A DNA stretch of 64,000 nt, taken from positions 223,439,415-223,503,414 of the forward strand of contig NC_081410.1 of the NCBI RefSeq assembly GCF_030272615.1. The letters are read 5' to 3'. Below, one piece after another: positions 10,113-21,883 of the stretch (the first letter of the stretch is position 1; the number at the start of each line of letters is the position of its first letter). This stretch comes from Cryptomeria japonica (lineage: Eukaryota; Streptophyta; Pinopsida; Cupressales; Cupressaceae). The notes beneath the pieces were generated by a model that was given only the letters and a program-made list of their open reading frames with translations, searched no databases and was not told the origin of the DNA. Position numbers and translations under genes: made by a program.

Positions 10113-11903
10113 ATGCAGAGTCAACAGTATCCGTTGATCACACGGGAGAACTGACCTGACTGCTTCATGCTACGACATAGACTCAGGAGCATGAACAAAG
10201 ATACATTAGCAGGACTAGGGATATACTATGTTACATTCATGCCCAAGATTAGGGAAAACACAGGACTGCTTACCGCATTAGCAGAGCGATGGCATTCAGA
10301 GACTTCCTCTTTCCATCTGGCGACTGGAGAGGCGACGGTGACACTAGAGGATGTATGGCGCATCCTCTGCATTCTGATTCATGGAGAGATGATAGAGTAT
10401 GACCCAGTGACAGGGAGAGACACATTGTGCAGATTATTTGAGTGTGATGCAGATGATCTGGATATCGTCGAGAGGGAGATTGGCTAGGAGAGCATGGCTT
10501 CAGAGTACGATCGACGATATGTGGTGATAGCATGCCTACTAGCAGGAGACAGACGAGGACATGGATTCCCTATTGGATGGGGAAGAGTGCTAGAGAAGAT
10601 GGTGACAGAGGGGATGGTGTATGTATGGGGACCATGTGTACTGGCTATGCTCTATTTTCAGCTGCATCAGATAGCATATCAGGGAGTGCAGACTTTGAGT
10701 TGTGGAGTCACATTGCTACAGGTATGGGTATTTGAGCACATAGCCATATGTCGACCGATTACAGATAGACAGGTAGTACCACACCGACCATATGTGTACT
10801 GCTATGGGGGAGCACTGAGATAGGGTCCTTTTGGATACATACTGTACTGGCAACATGAGCTAGACAGACTTAGAGAGTTCACATGGAGGCCATATCGTGA
10901 TTGCCCGGAATGGTCAGATGATAGTGATGAGCTACCATATTGTAGATAGGAGAGGTACCTGATTGGGCGACTAGTGAATCGATAGAGAGTGATTGAGTTG
11001 TACCTGCTAGAGAGAGTCAGACGACAGTTTGGAGAGAGGCAAGATGTACCTAGGAGGTCTGCACACTTTGCCCGATCTCACAAAGAGATGAGTCAGTGGG
11101 GGAGTATGATTCAGCCACACATAGCATATGCTAACTTTTCATAGCTACAACAGAGACAGTGGGATTGGAGATCAGATGTGGCAGACGTCGGGATGACAGA
11201 GGAGTATGAGAGATGGTTTGCACGACTACGGCCAGTGCCATTAACAGATCTGGATATTCCAGTACTGAGGCGATAGGAGGACTTCCCACTCACAAGAGAG
11301 GAGGAGGGAGATGATGAGGATGAGGAGAATGAGGGTGGAGATGAGGATGATGGGGATGATGAGGATGGGGATGATGAGGATGAGGAGGATGAGCCAGATT
11401 CAGGCGAGCAGGAGGCATTGCAGGATATACCCATAGATCCAGAGGCAGCTAGCATAGAGGAGATGGAGATGTGCAGGGCTACCATAGCGAGTCAGTGGGA
11501 TCACATTGCGACTTTAGAGAGATAGCAGGAGAAGTTCAGAGCAGAGATAGCTAGACTCACAGCGGCTCAAGATACAACAATTGCTCAAGCACAACGAGAG
11601 GAACAGAGAGTCACTGAGTATATTGGGTCGATTCGAGATGCCAGTGCACGGGAGATGGCATAGATGCTGGTAGAGATTGGAGAGGAGATACGCCATTGGA
11701 GGACATTATATGAGAGTGCAGTTCCACCAGAGCAGAGAGCACCTTCATATCGGGCACGATCGAGGACAGAGAGTAGGGCATGCTCTCGGAGGTCATTGAG
11801 TAGCATGGGGGTGAGTGGACCTATGAGACCACCACAGCCAGGACCAGGAGGAACATCATCCGTGAGACATGGCAGGGATGAGGAGGACAGAGGGAGCACC
11901 TAG
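10113..11903 (+). pseudogene. Antisense plant mobile domain (PMD) ORF carried by element B
   Basis: On the strand opposite to gag-pol, one uninterrupted frame can be followed from the ATG at 10113 to the TAG at 11903 (597 codons) with nine internal stops and no frameshift: TGA 10152 and TAG at 10485, 10821, 10947, 10983, 11142, 11274, 11523 and 11661. The first 250 residues match the aminotransferase-like plant mobile domain pattern (LAERWHSETSSFHL, then ATVTLEDVWRILCILIHGE, then a long hydrophobic helix near 10640-10680). Residues about 390-430 are an acidic Asp/Glu run encoded by a purine tract, followed by a helical charged stretch and a Pro/Arg/Ser-rich tail. PMD proteins are shared between plant DNA transposons, retroelements and a few host genes. 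Placement between integrase and the 3' LTR suggests capture by the retroelement. Confidence 0.8.
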
Positions 11904-13055
11904 TGACAGAGGCACGTGCTCCTGATGACAGAGACAGATGGACATTATGTAGTTTGACATTTTGTAGTCAGCCTGCAGGCCATACTTAGGACAGACAGTC
12001 TGATTTTGTACTCCAATATGATTGTGACATATGATATGATATGCATCGAGATGATGGGATGCAATGTGTTATGACTTATGTTATTTTCCATATATGGATG
12101 ACTTATGCACTGCTTATGTACCATTGTGAAACATGTATGGATATATATTTTTATGTGTTTTTTGATACATTTATAATATGAAATGGATAAAATACTTGAT
12201 AGGATGTTTAATGTAATGCAAATGTACTAACCAAATGGATGCAGGATGCAACATGTGTTTTTGGAGATCAGAGCACTAGACCGAATTGACTATCCGAACT
12301 GACGGAAGAAATGTTAGTAAGAAGAAAATGAGACAGAGGACAGTTGAAGAAAAACTTGCTTTCAGTAATGCACTTTGTAGGTGAGAACCTTTATTTTATG
12401 TAGCAAAATGGATGCATAGCATCATGGCATTGAAGGCTAGAGCTGAAATGCAACCCTTTTTGCAAAAGACAGACACATCATAGACAAACAACAATCACAA
12501 TCAAAAAGAAAAGGACCATGATCCATCCTAGTCACTCTAAATCACTCGGTGACATCATCGAGTAACATAGGAACATGATCGAAGCGAAAGATAAATCAGT
12601 AAAAAGATAAGATGCACAAATTCCAACAAATCAAACAAACATCTTGATCTTCATTGTCAAAAGTTGAAAGTGCTGATAGGATGATCATGCTGTCTGGTTT
12701 CAGGGAATGCGGTACCCCGTCTAAGACAGGATACAGTCTGGTTTTGAGTATACCACACCCTGTATAAGACTCATGATAGTGTGCCAAGGATGAGTTGACT
12801 TTGAGGTTGATTGATATGACAATTTTGATCAGTTTGAATATCTGAGTTGATGGAAAGAATTCATCTGTTTATGCGTGATTTCATTAAAGCACAGTGTTGG
12901 ATTGCGAGTTCGTTGGAGGGATGCTCAGTGATTTGTCTTATGCACAAAAAGGGATCCTTTATTGACAAAAAGGCTTGTTTTTGGATTTTAATGTTTTGAA
13001 ATGTTTTTGTGTTCATTTTTTTTAGGACTTTATATGACTTTTTAGGGATTTTCTC

Positions 13056-13230
13056 AAGACATTTTTCACTTTTTTTGAATTATTTCAGGACATTTTTCAA
13101 TTTTTTTGAAATTATTTCAGGACATTTTTAAATGTTTTTGAGATTATTTCAGGACATTTTTAAATGTTTTTGAGATTATTTCAGGACATTTTTAAATGTT
13201 TTTGAGATTATTTCAAGACATTTTTAAATA
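13056..13230. repeat. 32-bp tandem repeat
   Basis: Units start at 13057, 13088, 13120, 13152, 13184 and 13216, that is one 31-bp step and then exact 32-bp steps. The core is GGACATTTTTAAATG followed by TTTTTGAGATTATTTCA. Neighbouring units are nearly identical, so the array is recent or still homogenising. Confidence 0.85.
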
Positions 13231-13548
13231 CAAAAGTTTCAGTGATTGATCATGACAAGGGGAACACACCCAATGCGCATTTGAAAGACATACATAGACC
13301 AGGACCAAAACATATGTACAAGAAACTAGAATATGCAAGACACTGATGTTGACCGATAATAGGCCTGAAATAGGACATTGGGTCAAGACGAAGATAGACG
13401 TGAGAAACCGGTCGAGAGAAAGCATAGCTTAGAGGTCATGACAGATGACAGAGCAACGATCTCATGTTACACATGGTGCCTATTTGCCAGGTTTTCACCA
13501 AGGTACTTTCCCCAAGCGCCTGTTTGCTAGGTTTTCACTAGAGGGCGA

Positions 13549-13668
13549 ATCATTTTTTCTACACTTTTTTGCTCTTTTTTTGCTTTTTTTTTTTTGTATT
13601 TTTTTTGCTTTTTTCATTTTTTTTGTATTTTTGTTTTTTTTTCACTTTTTTTTTGTATTTTTTCAGGA
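13549..13668. repeat. T-rich low-complexity tract
   Basis: About 120 bp dominated by T runs separated by GC, GTA or CA. On the element's own strand this is an A-rich tract immediately 3' of the gag-pol stop. No function can be shown. Confidence 0.7.
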
Positions 13669-13696
13669 TCATATTTGAAGAAGTGCTGATAGAAAA

Positions 13697-14884
13697 TTAT
13701 GCCCAGTACTTGCGAAGATGCATGTTGTTGACAGGATCAGATAGAGGTTTGCCTTCTGGGGTAGCAAGCTGATATGCCCCCGAGCCATATGTTGCAGTTA
13801 CTATGAAAGGCCCAACCCAATTAGGTTCAAATTTGCCTTTGATGATGTTAGTAGACTGTGCATTCTTGGGATTTGCCTTTAAAACTAGATCTCCCACTTC
13901 GAAGTGTCGCCCTTTGACCTTCTTATTATAAGAGCGACGGAGACGGTTTTGATATGCTTGCAAATGTGTCAGAGCTGTCTGACATTTCTCATCTAACATC
14001 TCAAGCTGGTGCAACCGAGAGACTCTGTGTGTCTCATCATCAATCAGACGTTGCAAGGAAACATGCAAGGAAGGAATCTCCACTTCCAAGGGTAAAATAG
14101 CTTCCACACCATACACCAAGGAATAAGGTGTTGCACTAGTAGGTGTGTGGATAGAAGTGCGATAGGCCCATAGTGCTGGATTCAATTGTACATGCCAATC
14201 TCGACTAGCATCATTGACAACCTTCTTTAGGATTTTGATAATGGTTTTATTGGATGCTTCGGCTTGACCATTCCCCTGTGGATAGTATGGACTAGAGAAA
14301 CGGTGTTGGATATGAAATTTTTCACAAAGTTCCTTGACATCTTTATTCTTGAAGGGACGACCATTATCTGTGACTATGGCAAGGGGAACCCCATACCGGC
14401 ATATGATATAATTCAGCAAGAATTTTGAAATTTGGACACCAGTGATATAAGTCATGGGGATAGCCCCGATCCATTTTGTAAAATACTCTGTGGCTGTAAT
14501 GATGAACTTGTGTCCATTTGCAGATGTCGGGTGAATCTTGCCAATAAGATCCAATCCCCATTGAGAAAAGGGCCACGGAGATATGACAGAATGAAGTTCT
14601 TGAGCTGGTGCATGAATGTAATTTCCATGAATCTGGCATTTGTAGCACTTCTTAACAAAATCATGAACATCTTTTTCTAGAGTGGGCCAATAATACCCAG
14701 CACGAATCAACTTTTTGGCTAAGCTTAGACCATTGAAATGGCCCCCACATATACCATCGTGAACCTCGTGTAAAGTCATTTGTGCTTCGTCAGAATCCAA
14801 ACACCTGAGGAGGGTATGGTCAAAGGAACGGCGGTAAAGGGTGTCGGTGATGATGACATATTTGGCTGTCTGTCGGATAAAGGC
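13697..14884 (-). pseudogene. Element B integrase
   Basis: The frame continues from the RNase H part across TGA 14885-14887 and ends at TAA 13697. In order it has the HHCC zinc-binding domain (GGHFNG, then CYKCQ), the rve catalytic core with Asp in LDLIGK, Asp in TDNGRPF and Glu in GNGQAEASNK, and a C-terminal region with the GPF element (WVGPF). It would insert the cDNA into nuclear DNA. All three catalytic acids are present. No stop occurs inside this part, making it the best preserved stretch of the polyprotein. No chromodomain is seen, as expected for Tat and unlike chromoviruses. Confidence 0.9.
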
Positions 14885-17728
14885 TCAGCGTTGGTTAGTA
14901 GAAAGGTTGGGTGGTAAGGTTTGGGATTTTAAATATTGATATACGTCATTGTACCATGGGGAGTTGGGACCAACAAGAACGCACATCACATCTGCTGTCG
15001 GAATGTCAAAAGAAGGAACCAACAATTGTTCAACTAAAAATTCACATTTGTCCATATTGTGGGGCATGTTCAACATGGAAGCAATCGTAGCCATTGCATC
15101 TACTAACTTGTTTTGCATTCTTGGATTTTGACTGAAATGGATAGCCGTGAATTTTGTCTTGAAGAAATCTACTATGTGCTTATAGGGAATAAGCTTTTCA
15201 TATTTTGTTTCGTAGTCATCATTCACTTGTCGGATGACTAATTGAGAATCTCCATAGACTTGCAAATGCGTGATGTTCCAGTGGACTGCTACTTGGAGTC
15301 CTGTGACCAGTGCTTCATACTCTACAATGTTATTGGTATAGTGGAAAGTTATTATGTAGGACTTTGGAATAGCATCACCTTGGGGGGTGACAAACAAGAT
15401 GCCTGCTCCGGACCCGAACTTGGTATGGGACCCATCAAAGTATAACTTCCATTCATTAGAGGACGTGAGAGCAAAGACTGATTCATCTGGAAAATAGGTC
15501 AACATGGGATGATCATCAGAAATAGGAGCCTCTGCAAGTTGATCTGCTATGACTTGTCCTTTTATCACCTTTCGCTCCATATATTCAATGTCAAATTCAC
15601 TGAGAATCATGACCCACTTTACTAAGCGACCCATCAAAGCTGCTCGGCTAAGCAGGTATTTTAGGGGATCAATTTTTGCAACCAACAATGTTTGGTGGCT
15701 TAACATATAATGTCAGAGCTTCTGCATTGCAAATACCACCGCTAAGCATGCCCTTTCAATAGTTGAATAATTTAGCTCATAGCCTACCAGTGTCCGGCTA
15801 ATATAGTAAATAGCTCGCTCTTTGCCGTTCTCATCTTGTTGGGCCAAGAGAACTCCTAATGCCATTTCAGTTGCAGAAATATACAATAAAAATGGCTTTC
15901 CATCTATCGGAGGCATTAGAATAGGCAGCGACAGCAAATATTCTTTGAGAGCTTGAAAGGCTAATTGACATTACTCAGTCCATTTGAAAGTGACACCTTT
16001 GTGTAGTAGATGTTGGAATGGATGACATTTGTCAGCCAATTGAGCTATGAAGTGGCAGATTGACTGGAGCTTTCCTTGCAGACTTCTTAATTGCCGGAGG
16101 TTTGAAGGTGGAGGCATATCCATTATTGCTTTAACCTTGGCAGGGTCGACCTCAATGCCTCTATGAGAAACAATGTATCCTAGTAATTTGCCAGTTGTGA
16201 CACCAAAGACACACTTCTTTGGATTGAGTCTGAGCTTGTATGTCTCCATTCGGTCAAAGATCGGGCCTAGGATGGCTAGATGACTATCTCTGGTGACAGA
16301 TTTGCATAACAAGTCATCAACATAGTCCTCCATCAAAGTGTGCATGAAATCATGAAAAATTGTCGTCATTTCTCTTTGATATGTTGCGCCTGCATTTTTA
16401 AGACCGAAGGGCATCACATTCCAATAGTAGGTACCCCAAGCACAGGTGAATGTTGTCTTATGTTGATCTTCAGGAGCAATACGAATTTGGTTATAGCCGG
16501 AGAAACCATCCATTAATGAAAGCATCTCATATCCAGCAGTCATGTCAACTATGATATCCATGTTTGGCAATGGAAAATCATCCTTAGGGCATGCTTTATC
16601 GAGATCCCTAAAATCTATGTAGATTCTGATGCCCCCAGTTACCTTGCTAACTGGTACTAAATTTGAAATCCAGTCTGCATAATCAATGGGTCTAATGAAG
16701 CCCACATCTAGTAATTTTTTTAGTTCCACCTTGACCAAAAGAGCCACCTGGGGATGCATCTTTCTAAGTTTCTGTTTGACAGGCTTGGCATCGGCTTTCA
16801 ATGGCAAATGATGAAGGACTAATTCTGGATCGAGGCCAGGCATATCTGCATAGGACCATGCAAAGTTGATCTTCTTCTCAAGAAAGAAATTGACAAAACC
16901 TATTTTTTCCTGTTGTGATAGAGAAGCAGCAAAATGATTGACCTTAGGGTTGTCAGGTGTACCCAAATTGATTTCCTTGGTCATTTCCACTAGCAATGTT
17001 GATTTGTCCTGACTTGATAGGGGTATGTCCACTCTTCCACCTTTGGGCGCCTCAGAGAGGTTTTCACCCACAGGTACGTCTTTTATTTTGACTTTTGTAT
17101 GATCAGAGAGTGCCTTACGGTTTTCACTCAAAGATCTATTCTTTTGATTTTTTACTTTTTCTATTCTTTTTTCATTTTGATGACTGGAAGAGGGAGTTGA
17201 CTCCCCAAAATATGCTGTGGAATCTAGGTCAATAGCAAATCCTGCCTTATGATCACCTTGTGGTATGCCTTCCCGTAGTCCAAGGAATTCTGCAATTGCT
17301 TCATCATTTTGGAAACAGTCCAATGTGAGCAGTTCTTGTTGGTCATGTTGGATAAGCTGGGGATAGATGAGGGGCATGTCATCATCAGTTGTAAGGATAG
17401 AGAGGGCTGATATGGTAAAGATATGAACATCTATGGTATCACTATCCGAACTGCTTGTATCGGATTCAGAGCTTGGATCCCAGAATGACTCTATCCAAGC
17501 ATGGGGACATGTTTTAGGAAGAGGAGTTATTTCATGTTTGTCTTCCATAGGCAAATTATCAGGGTCAATGAAAATATTGTCGAGGGCATAGGAGCTAGAA
17601 GAAAAAGAACTCCACTCCCATTCATTGGAATCAGTTTCGGGTCGGGTATCCTCAGGTGTTATTTCATCGTCAGAATCATGCCCTTTTCTACACATGGGCA
17701 CTTTGGTAGATGTAGATCCAATTCGCAA
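14885..17728 (-). pseudogene. Element B reverse transcriptase, degenerate RNase H and second (archaeal-type) RNase H
   Basis: After an acidic Ser-rich linker (17.7-17.0 kb) comes RT, with fingers and palm motifs FRDLDKACPKDDFPLPN, DGFSGYNQI, MPFGLKNAGATYQ and the catalytic YVDD near 16320. The canonical RNase H follows, but its first acid position reads YISATE and its usual DH position reads KIDPLK, so it probably serves only as a connection domain. From about 15440 to 15080 lies the second RNase H, with Asp in YFDGSHT, Glu in VEYEAL, Asp in GDSQLV and a final Asp in VDAMATIAS. This dual arrangement, aRNH after RNH and before integrase, is the known Tat order. Stops: TAA 15971-15973, TGA 15713-15715, TGA 14885-14887, all in one frame. 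Confidence 0.9.
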
Positions 17729-17758
17729 TGGTACAAAACCTAATCCTAAAGTTGGAGG

Positions 17759-18577
17759 TCACCTCATGGGTATGACAGGTTCTAGCCTTCCATTGTTGTT
17801 CAGGCCTAAGCCACTGCAACCGTCATATCCTTTCTTTTGCAGCATAGTAAATCCTTTGCCGTATCGTTCCACTAGCAATCTGATAGGTGGGGTCTTAGTT
17901 GGATCTTTATAAAGCCAATCTATGACATCATCATCTACAGTTTCTTTGTCAAGTTCACCCCATCTTGTAAATGTAGTGGGAGGCTGATATTGAATAATGA
18001 CCTTAGGTTCCTTTTGCAATAAATGTGGTTTGCCATATGATTTTGGAGATATTGGTAAATTCACGATGAGGAATGTTTGATCCATTGAATATTCTCCTCA
18101 TCCTTGGTCTTGTATCTTCAATTTTCCTTTGACAGCTTCTAACAATTGATTAGGATCCACATATCTATGTGACTTGGCCTCTCTATTGACTGGGACTTGC
18201 TGCTGAGGGGTATCCTTTAGAGTAGGACAAAATTGAAATGGATTAGGATCTCTTGGAATTGTTATCTCAGTTCCATTGTAAGGATATTTTAAACATTGAT
18301 GATAGGTGGATGGAACTGCTTTTATTGCGTGGATCCATGGACGACCAAGGATCATATTATAAGGGAGATCAAGGTCTAGGACTTGCAGGAAAGTGTTTTC
18401 TATCACTGGACCAACTCTGATAGGCAATGTAATTATCCCTTTGGATGGGCGCTCAGCATCATCATATGCTTTGATTGTTATTCTTTTGGAAGCATCAATG
18501 TCATTTTCTGTATATCCAAGGCCAATGACCACTCTTAAGGTGCAAATATTAAGACCCGCTCTGCCATCTATCAAGAC
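17759..18577 (-). pseudogene. Element B aspartic protease and G-patch domain
   Basis: The protease begins just after TGA 18578-18580 with LIDGRAGLNICT: the catalytic Asp is present, but the third motif position is Arg where sister element A has Gly. The fold continues through a typical LGRPWIHA segment near 18340. After a linker and TGA 18098-18100, 18085-17759 codes for a G-patch-like domain (GFTMLQKKGYDGCSGLGL). A G-patch near the protease is known from some retroelements, where it can bind nucleic acid. The same frame continues into RT after TGA 17759-17761. Confidence 0.8.
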
Positions 18578-21500
18578 TCATCAGATTTTGCAATTATGGA
18601 CAAAGACTTCAAGGTGTAAAGGATCATTATGAGGGAGCTTATCAGGTGAGATATCATTGTCAAAAAATGCGACATTTTGGGAAACAGCTAGATGTCCAAT
18701 ATGGGCTTGAAACTGGTCAACATCAATATCTGTCGGGACAGTGGACTCAATTAAAGCTTTATCTAGGACTGCACGATGCATGGGAGACATTTTCAACAAC
18801 TCAAGGATTGATATTTGTGCAGGTGTCTTTCCTAGATGATCCAAAAGATTATACTGACTTGCAGGAGTTGGCTTGGGAGGAGCTGCAAGAGCTCCTTTCA
18901 GGACTATTTTGGATCGATGAGTAGTGACTGTGCAAGAAGGATCTTGTCCCTTTATTCTTAGGGTGGAAACATACTCATTTGACGCATGAAAACAATTAAT
19001 GACATTGTTATAACTAGTATTTGCATAATTTGCTGTTTGGGCAGAGTTGGAAGAAGACGCTTTACCCTTGTCATGATCAAGAAAAGGAGTTTTGAAAATA
19101 GTATCATCTGTGTTAGAAGTCGCATGAGGTGGATCTACCTCAATTACTCCTTGCTCTAATAAATCTTGAATCATATGTTTCAATTGAAAACATGATGCGG
19201 TTTTATGTCCTTTAGACCGATGATACTCACAGTATGCATTATCATTCCACCAATGCAGTTTTACCATTGGTTTTGCCTTGATATCTGGTAGCTTAATAAA
19301 TTTTGCTTGTATTAATTGCTTCATTACTAACTCAATAGGCTCTCCCAATGGTGTAAATTGTCGAGGAGGCCCATCCCTTGATCGGAAAGGTTTGCGCTAC
19401 AGGTTTTGCTGTTGGCCTTGTTGATTATACTGTTGAGTGTATTGTTGAGCATGTTGTTGTTGAGCATGCTGTTGGTATTGTGGTTGTTGAGTAACATTGC
19501 TCATTGGTGCTTGATTTTGTTCCATAGTTGACATATTAGGAACACCCAGTTTCTTGATCGTGAATGGAGGTTGATTTGCATCCACCGCTCTTGCATCAAC
19601 AACTCCATCATTAGTGACATTCTTGTTCTTATACCAAAATCTATTTCTATCTCCTGAATAATTGGTGCTATCACTGTCTTTATTGAGCTTGATAATTCCT
19701 TTAGCTACAAGAGCCATTTCAATGCTCATTCCTTTCTTAATGAGTTTCTCTATAGTACTGGGACTTTTCAATTTTAGCTCATACATCATTTCTGGGACCA
19801 AATTCTGGATAAACAGATTCACTTGTTGTTCTTCAGGTATATCGAGAGAAGAACGACTATACAAGCTTCACCATCGTTGCAAGAAAGTCACTAACGATTC
19901 ACCTTGCTTTTGCTTGGTGTTGCATAAATCTGACATGGTCACATCACTATTGATGTTGAACGCGAAATGAGATAAAAACTTTTGAGCCAATTCCAACCAA
20001 GTCTTTATATTTCCTGGCAGATGTGAATACCAATCCATGGCTTGTCCCATAAGACTTCGTGCAAATAAGCGCATTAAATATGTCTCCTCATAACTCACTT
20101 TAGTACATGCCGTGAAAAATGTGCGAATGTGATCTTTTGGATTTCCATTCCCTTTATATTTCTCAAAATTAGGTGCCTCAAAATGCTTAGGGAATGGAGG
20201 CATGTATACACTCTTGTCAAATGGATTAGGACATAAATCTTGATCTATATACAACTTCTTTGTTCCTTTAGTTTCTAATGCATCAACTTTTCGTTGCAAC
20301 TTCTCAAGTTGTTGCGCAATTGTATCAGATTTTAGAGGTCCATCATTAATCCCAGTTGGTATTCTTTGTCGATACATCGCATTTCCGATCGGTTGTTGAT
20401 ACTCTGAAATGGCCGTTTTTTGTGTCTCCGGCATATAATGTTCTTGGTACATCTCTTGTTGTTGTGGTTGTGCTATGCCTTGATATCGACCTTGTTGTTG
20501 TGCTTCTTGGAGCCTAGGTTGACATTGCAATTGAGTAGGTTGTTGATATTGCACAGGTGCCAATTGCGGTTGTGAAGTAGGATAACTTGTTTGCCTTGGC
20601 ACATATTGTGGCACATGTTGGTGTTGAGGCTGACAGATCGGAATTTGTTGACTTTGTGCCAATTGTTGTCGTGGTGTATATCCCATCATTTGTAAAAAAA
20701 TTGGTTTAGGTGGTTTTCGTTGCTTCTCCTTAGGATGGGGTATGGCACTTGCATTAACTTGCTGGGTTGTTTGTCCAATCCACTGTGATGGTTGCAAGTT
20801 TGCATTAACTTGTAATGGTGCTGAAGGCGCTACAATTTGTTGTCGAATGCAAAATTGTTGTTGTTGCACATTACTTGTTTGTACATTCGATTGTACCCTT
20901 TGTGTATTACTCAATTGTTTCAATAATTATTGTTGGTACAAACCACTATTTGTAGCTCTTTGTGTCACCATTACCGAAGGATTTGTCGCAAAAGTGTTTG
21001 GCAAAGATATTGAACTTAACGGGACATAAGAACTTTGTTGCATCGTGGAATTATTTTGGACATTGGTGACATTAGGCATTCCAGTTGTGAAGCTTTCCTG
21101 CATCTTAGATTTTGATCCCACTTTATGCATGTAAGGAACCACTTCTTGTTGAGGGACAGCTGTCAATATTTGCGTGTTCTTCATTTGATCTTGTGTTACA
21201 GGTGTTGTGTTGAATAGTGGATTATTTATTGTCTCAAATGGTGACTTTTGAGAAATAGTCACTATTAATGCCTTTGAAGCACGTTTGCTCATCAAGGTAG
21301 GTTGAGTTGCTTGTTGTGTATTTCCTTCATTTGGATGCGGAGAAAAACTTAACAACTCACCGCTTTGTTGTTCTTGCACATTGATTTGGTCACTTGAAGA
21401 GGTCACATTACTCATCATTTAAAGATACTTTTGTGGAAACATCTTAAAGACCTTGTTCAAGAACTTATCCATCTTTTTTGTTATCTTTGGATCTTGAAGG

Positions 21501-21883
21501 AACATGTCAACATCATCAGAAGCATCAGAATCGGATGAAGAATCTGGTTGGACATTTGGATTCATTTCTTGTTGAATGCCTTGATTTGAACCGAATCCTT
21601 GCGAAAGTGTTTGTTCTTCATATAATCTTTGAGTTTGAATGTCATGTTGTAGGTGTGGTTGATTCCAATTGAAAGGTGCACTTCCTCTTGGAGTTGGTGG
21701 AACACTCCCATGTCCTAGTTTCATAGGCACAAACACTAGTTCATATAATGGAGGTGGTCCAAGTTGAACCATTCCATATGGTGGTAGAGATGTGTTTGAT
21801 GAACCTTCAATTTGTATTGTTTGACTAGTTTGAAACTACGAATTTGCTATGTTGTCCATAGGTTGATACATTGGTTCGCCCAT
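18578..21883 (-). pseudogene. Element B gag
   Basis: The frame opens at the ATG at 21883, the first in-frame start after the leader, and runs with no frameshift through TAG 21836, TAA 21419, TAA 20924, TGA 19865 and TAG 19397. The N-terminal 500 residues are disordered, rich in Gln, Pro and Ser, with long QQ runs. The retrotransposon gag (capsid) domain lies at about 20190-19700 (FEKYKGNGNPKDHIRTF, then LMGQAMDWYSHLP). The nucleocapsid motif near 19215 is CEYHRSKGHKTASC, a C-x2-H-x4-H-x4-C form common in plant gypsy gag. The C-terminal part leads into protease without a separate start. Confidence 0.88.

Larger units (their letters stand above)
11904..13696. other. Element B 3' spacer between antisense ORF and integrase end
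   Basis: 1.8 kb with no supported gene. It contains a 32-bp tandem repeat (13056-13230) and a T-rich tract (about 13549-13668) directly beyond the integrase stop codon. Short phenylalanine-rich frames here are products of the T tract. Confidence 0.6.

Noticed and set aside
9001-10124. Several overlapping minus-strand frames in the 3' region of B
   Set aside because: They overlap each other in different frames, run into the LTR and contain no recognisable domain.
10113-11903. TAG used as a sense codon in the antisense ORF
   Set aside because: Stops at former CAG/CGA sites are explained by deamination, and gag-pol of the same element carries TAA and TGA as well.
8769-13230. Regular repeats as a CRISPR array
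   Set aside because: Tandem units without unique spacers in plant retroelement DNA; no cas genes.
13445-13772. Plus-strand frames rich in Phe
   Set aside because: Produced by the T-rich tract after the integrase stop; no family signal.
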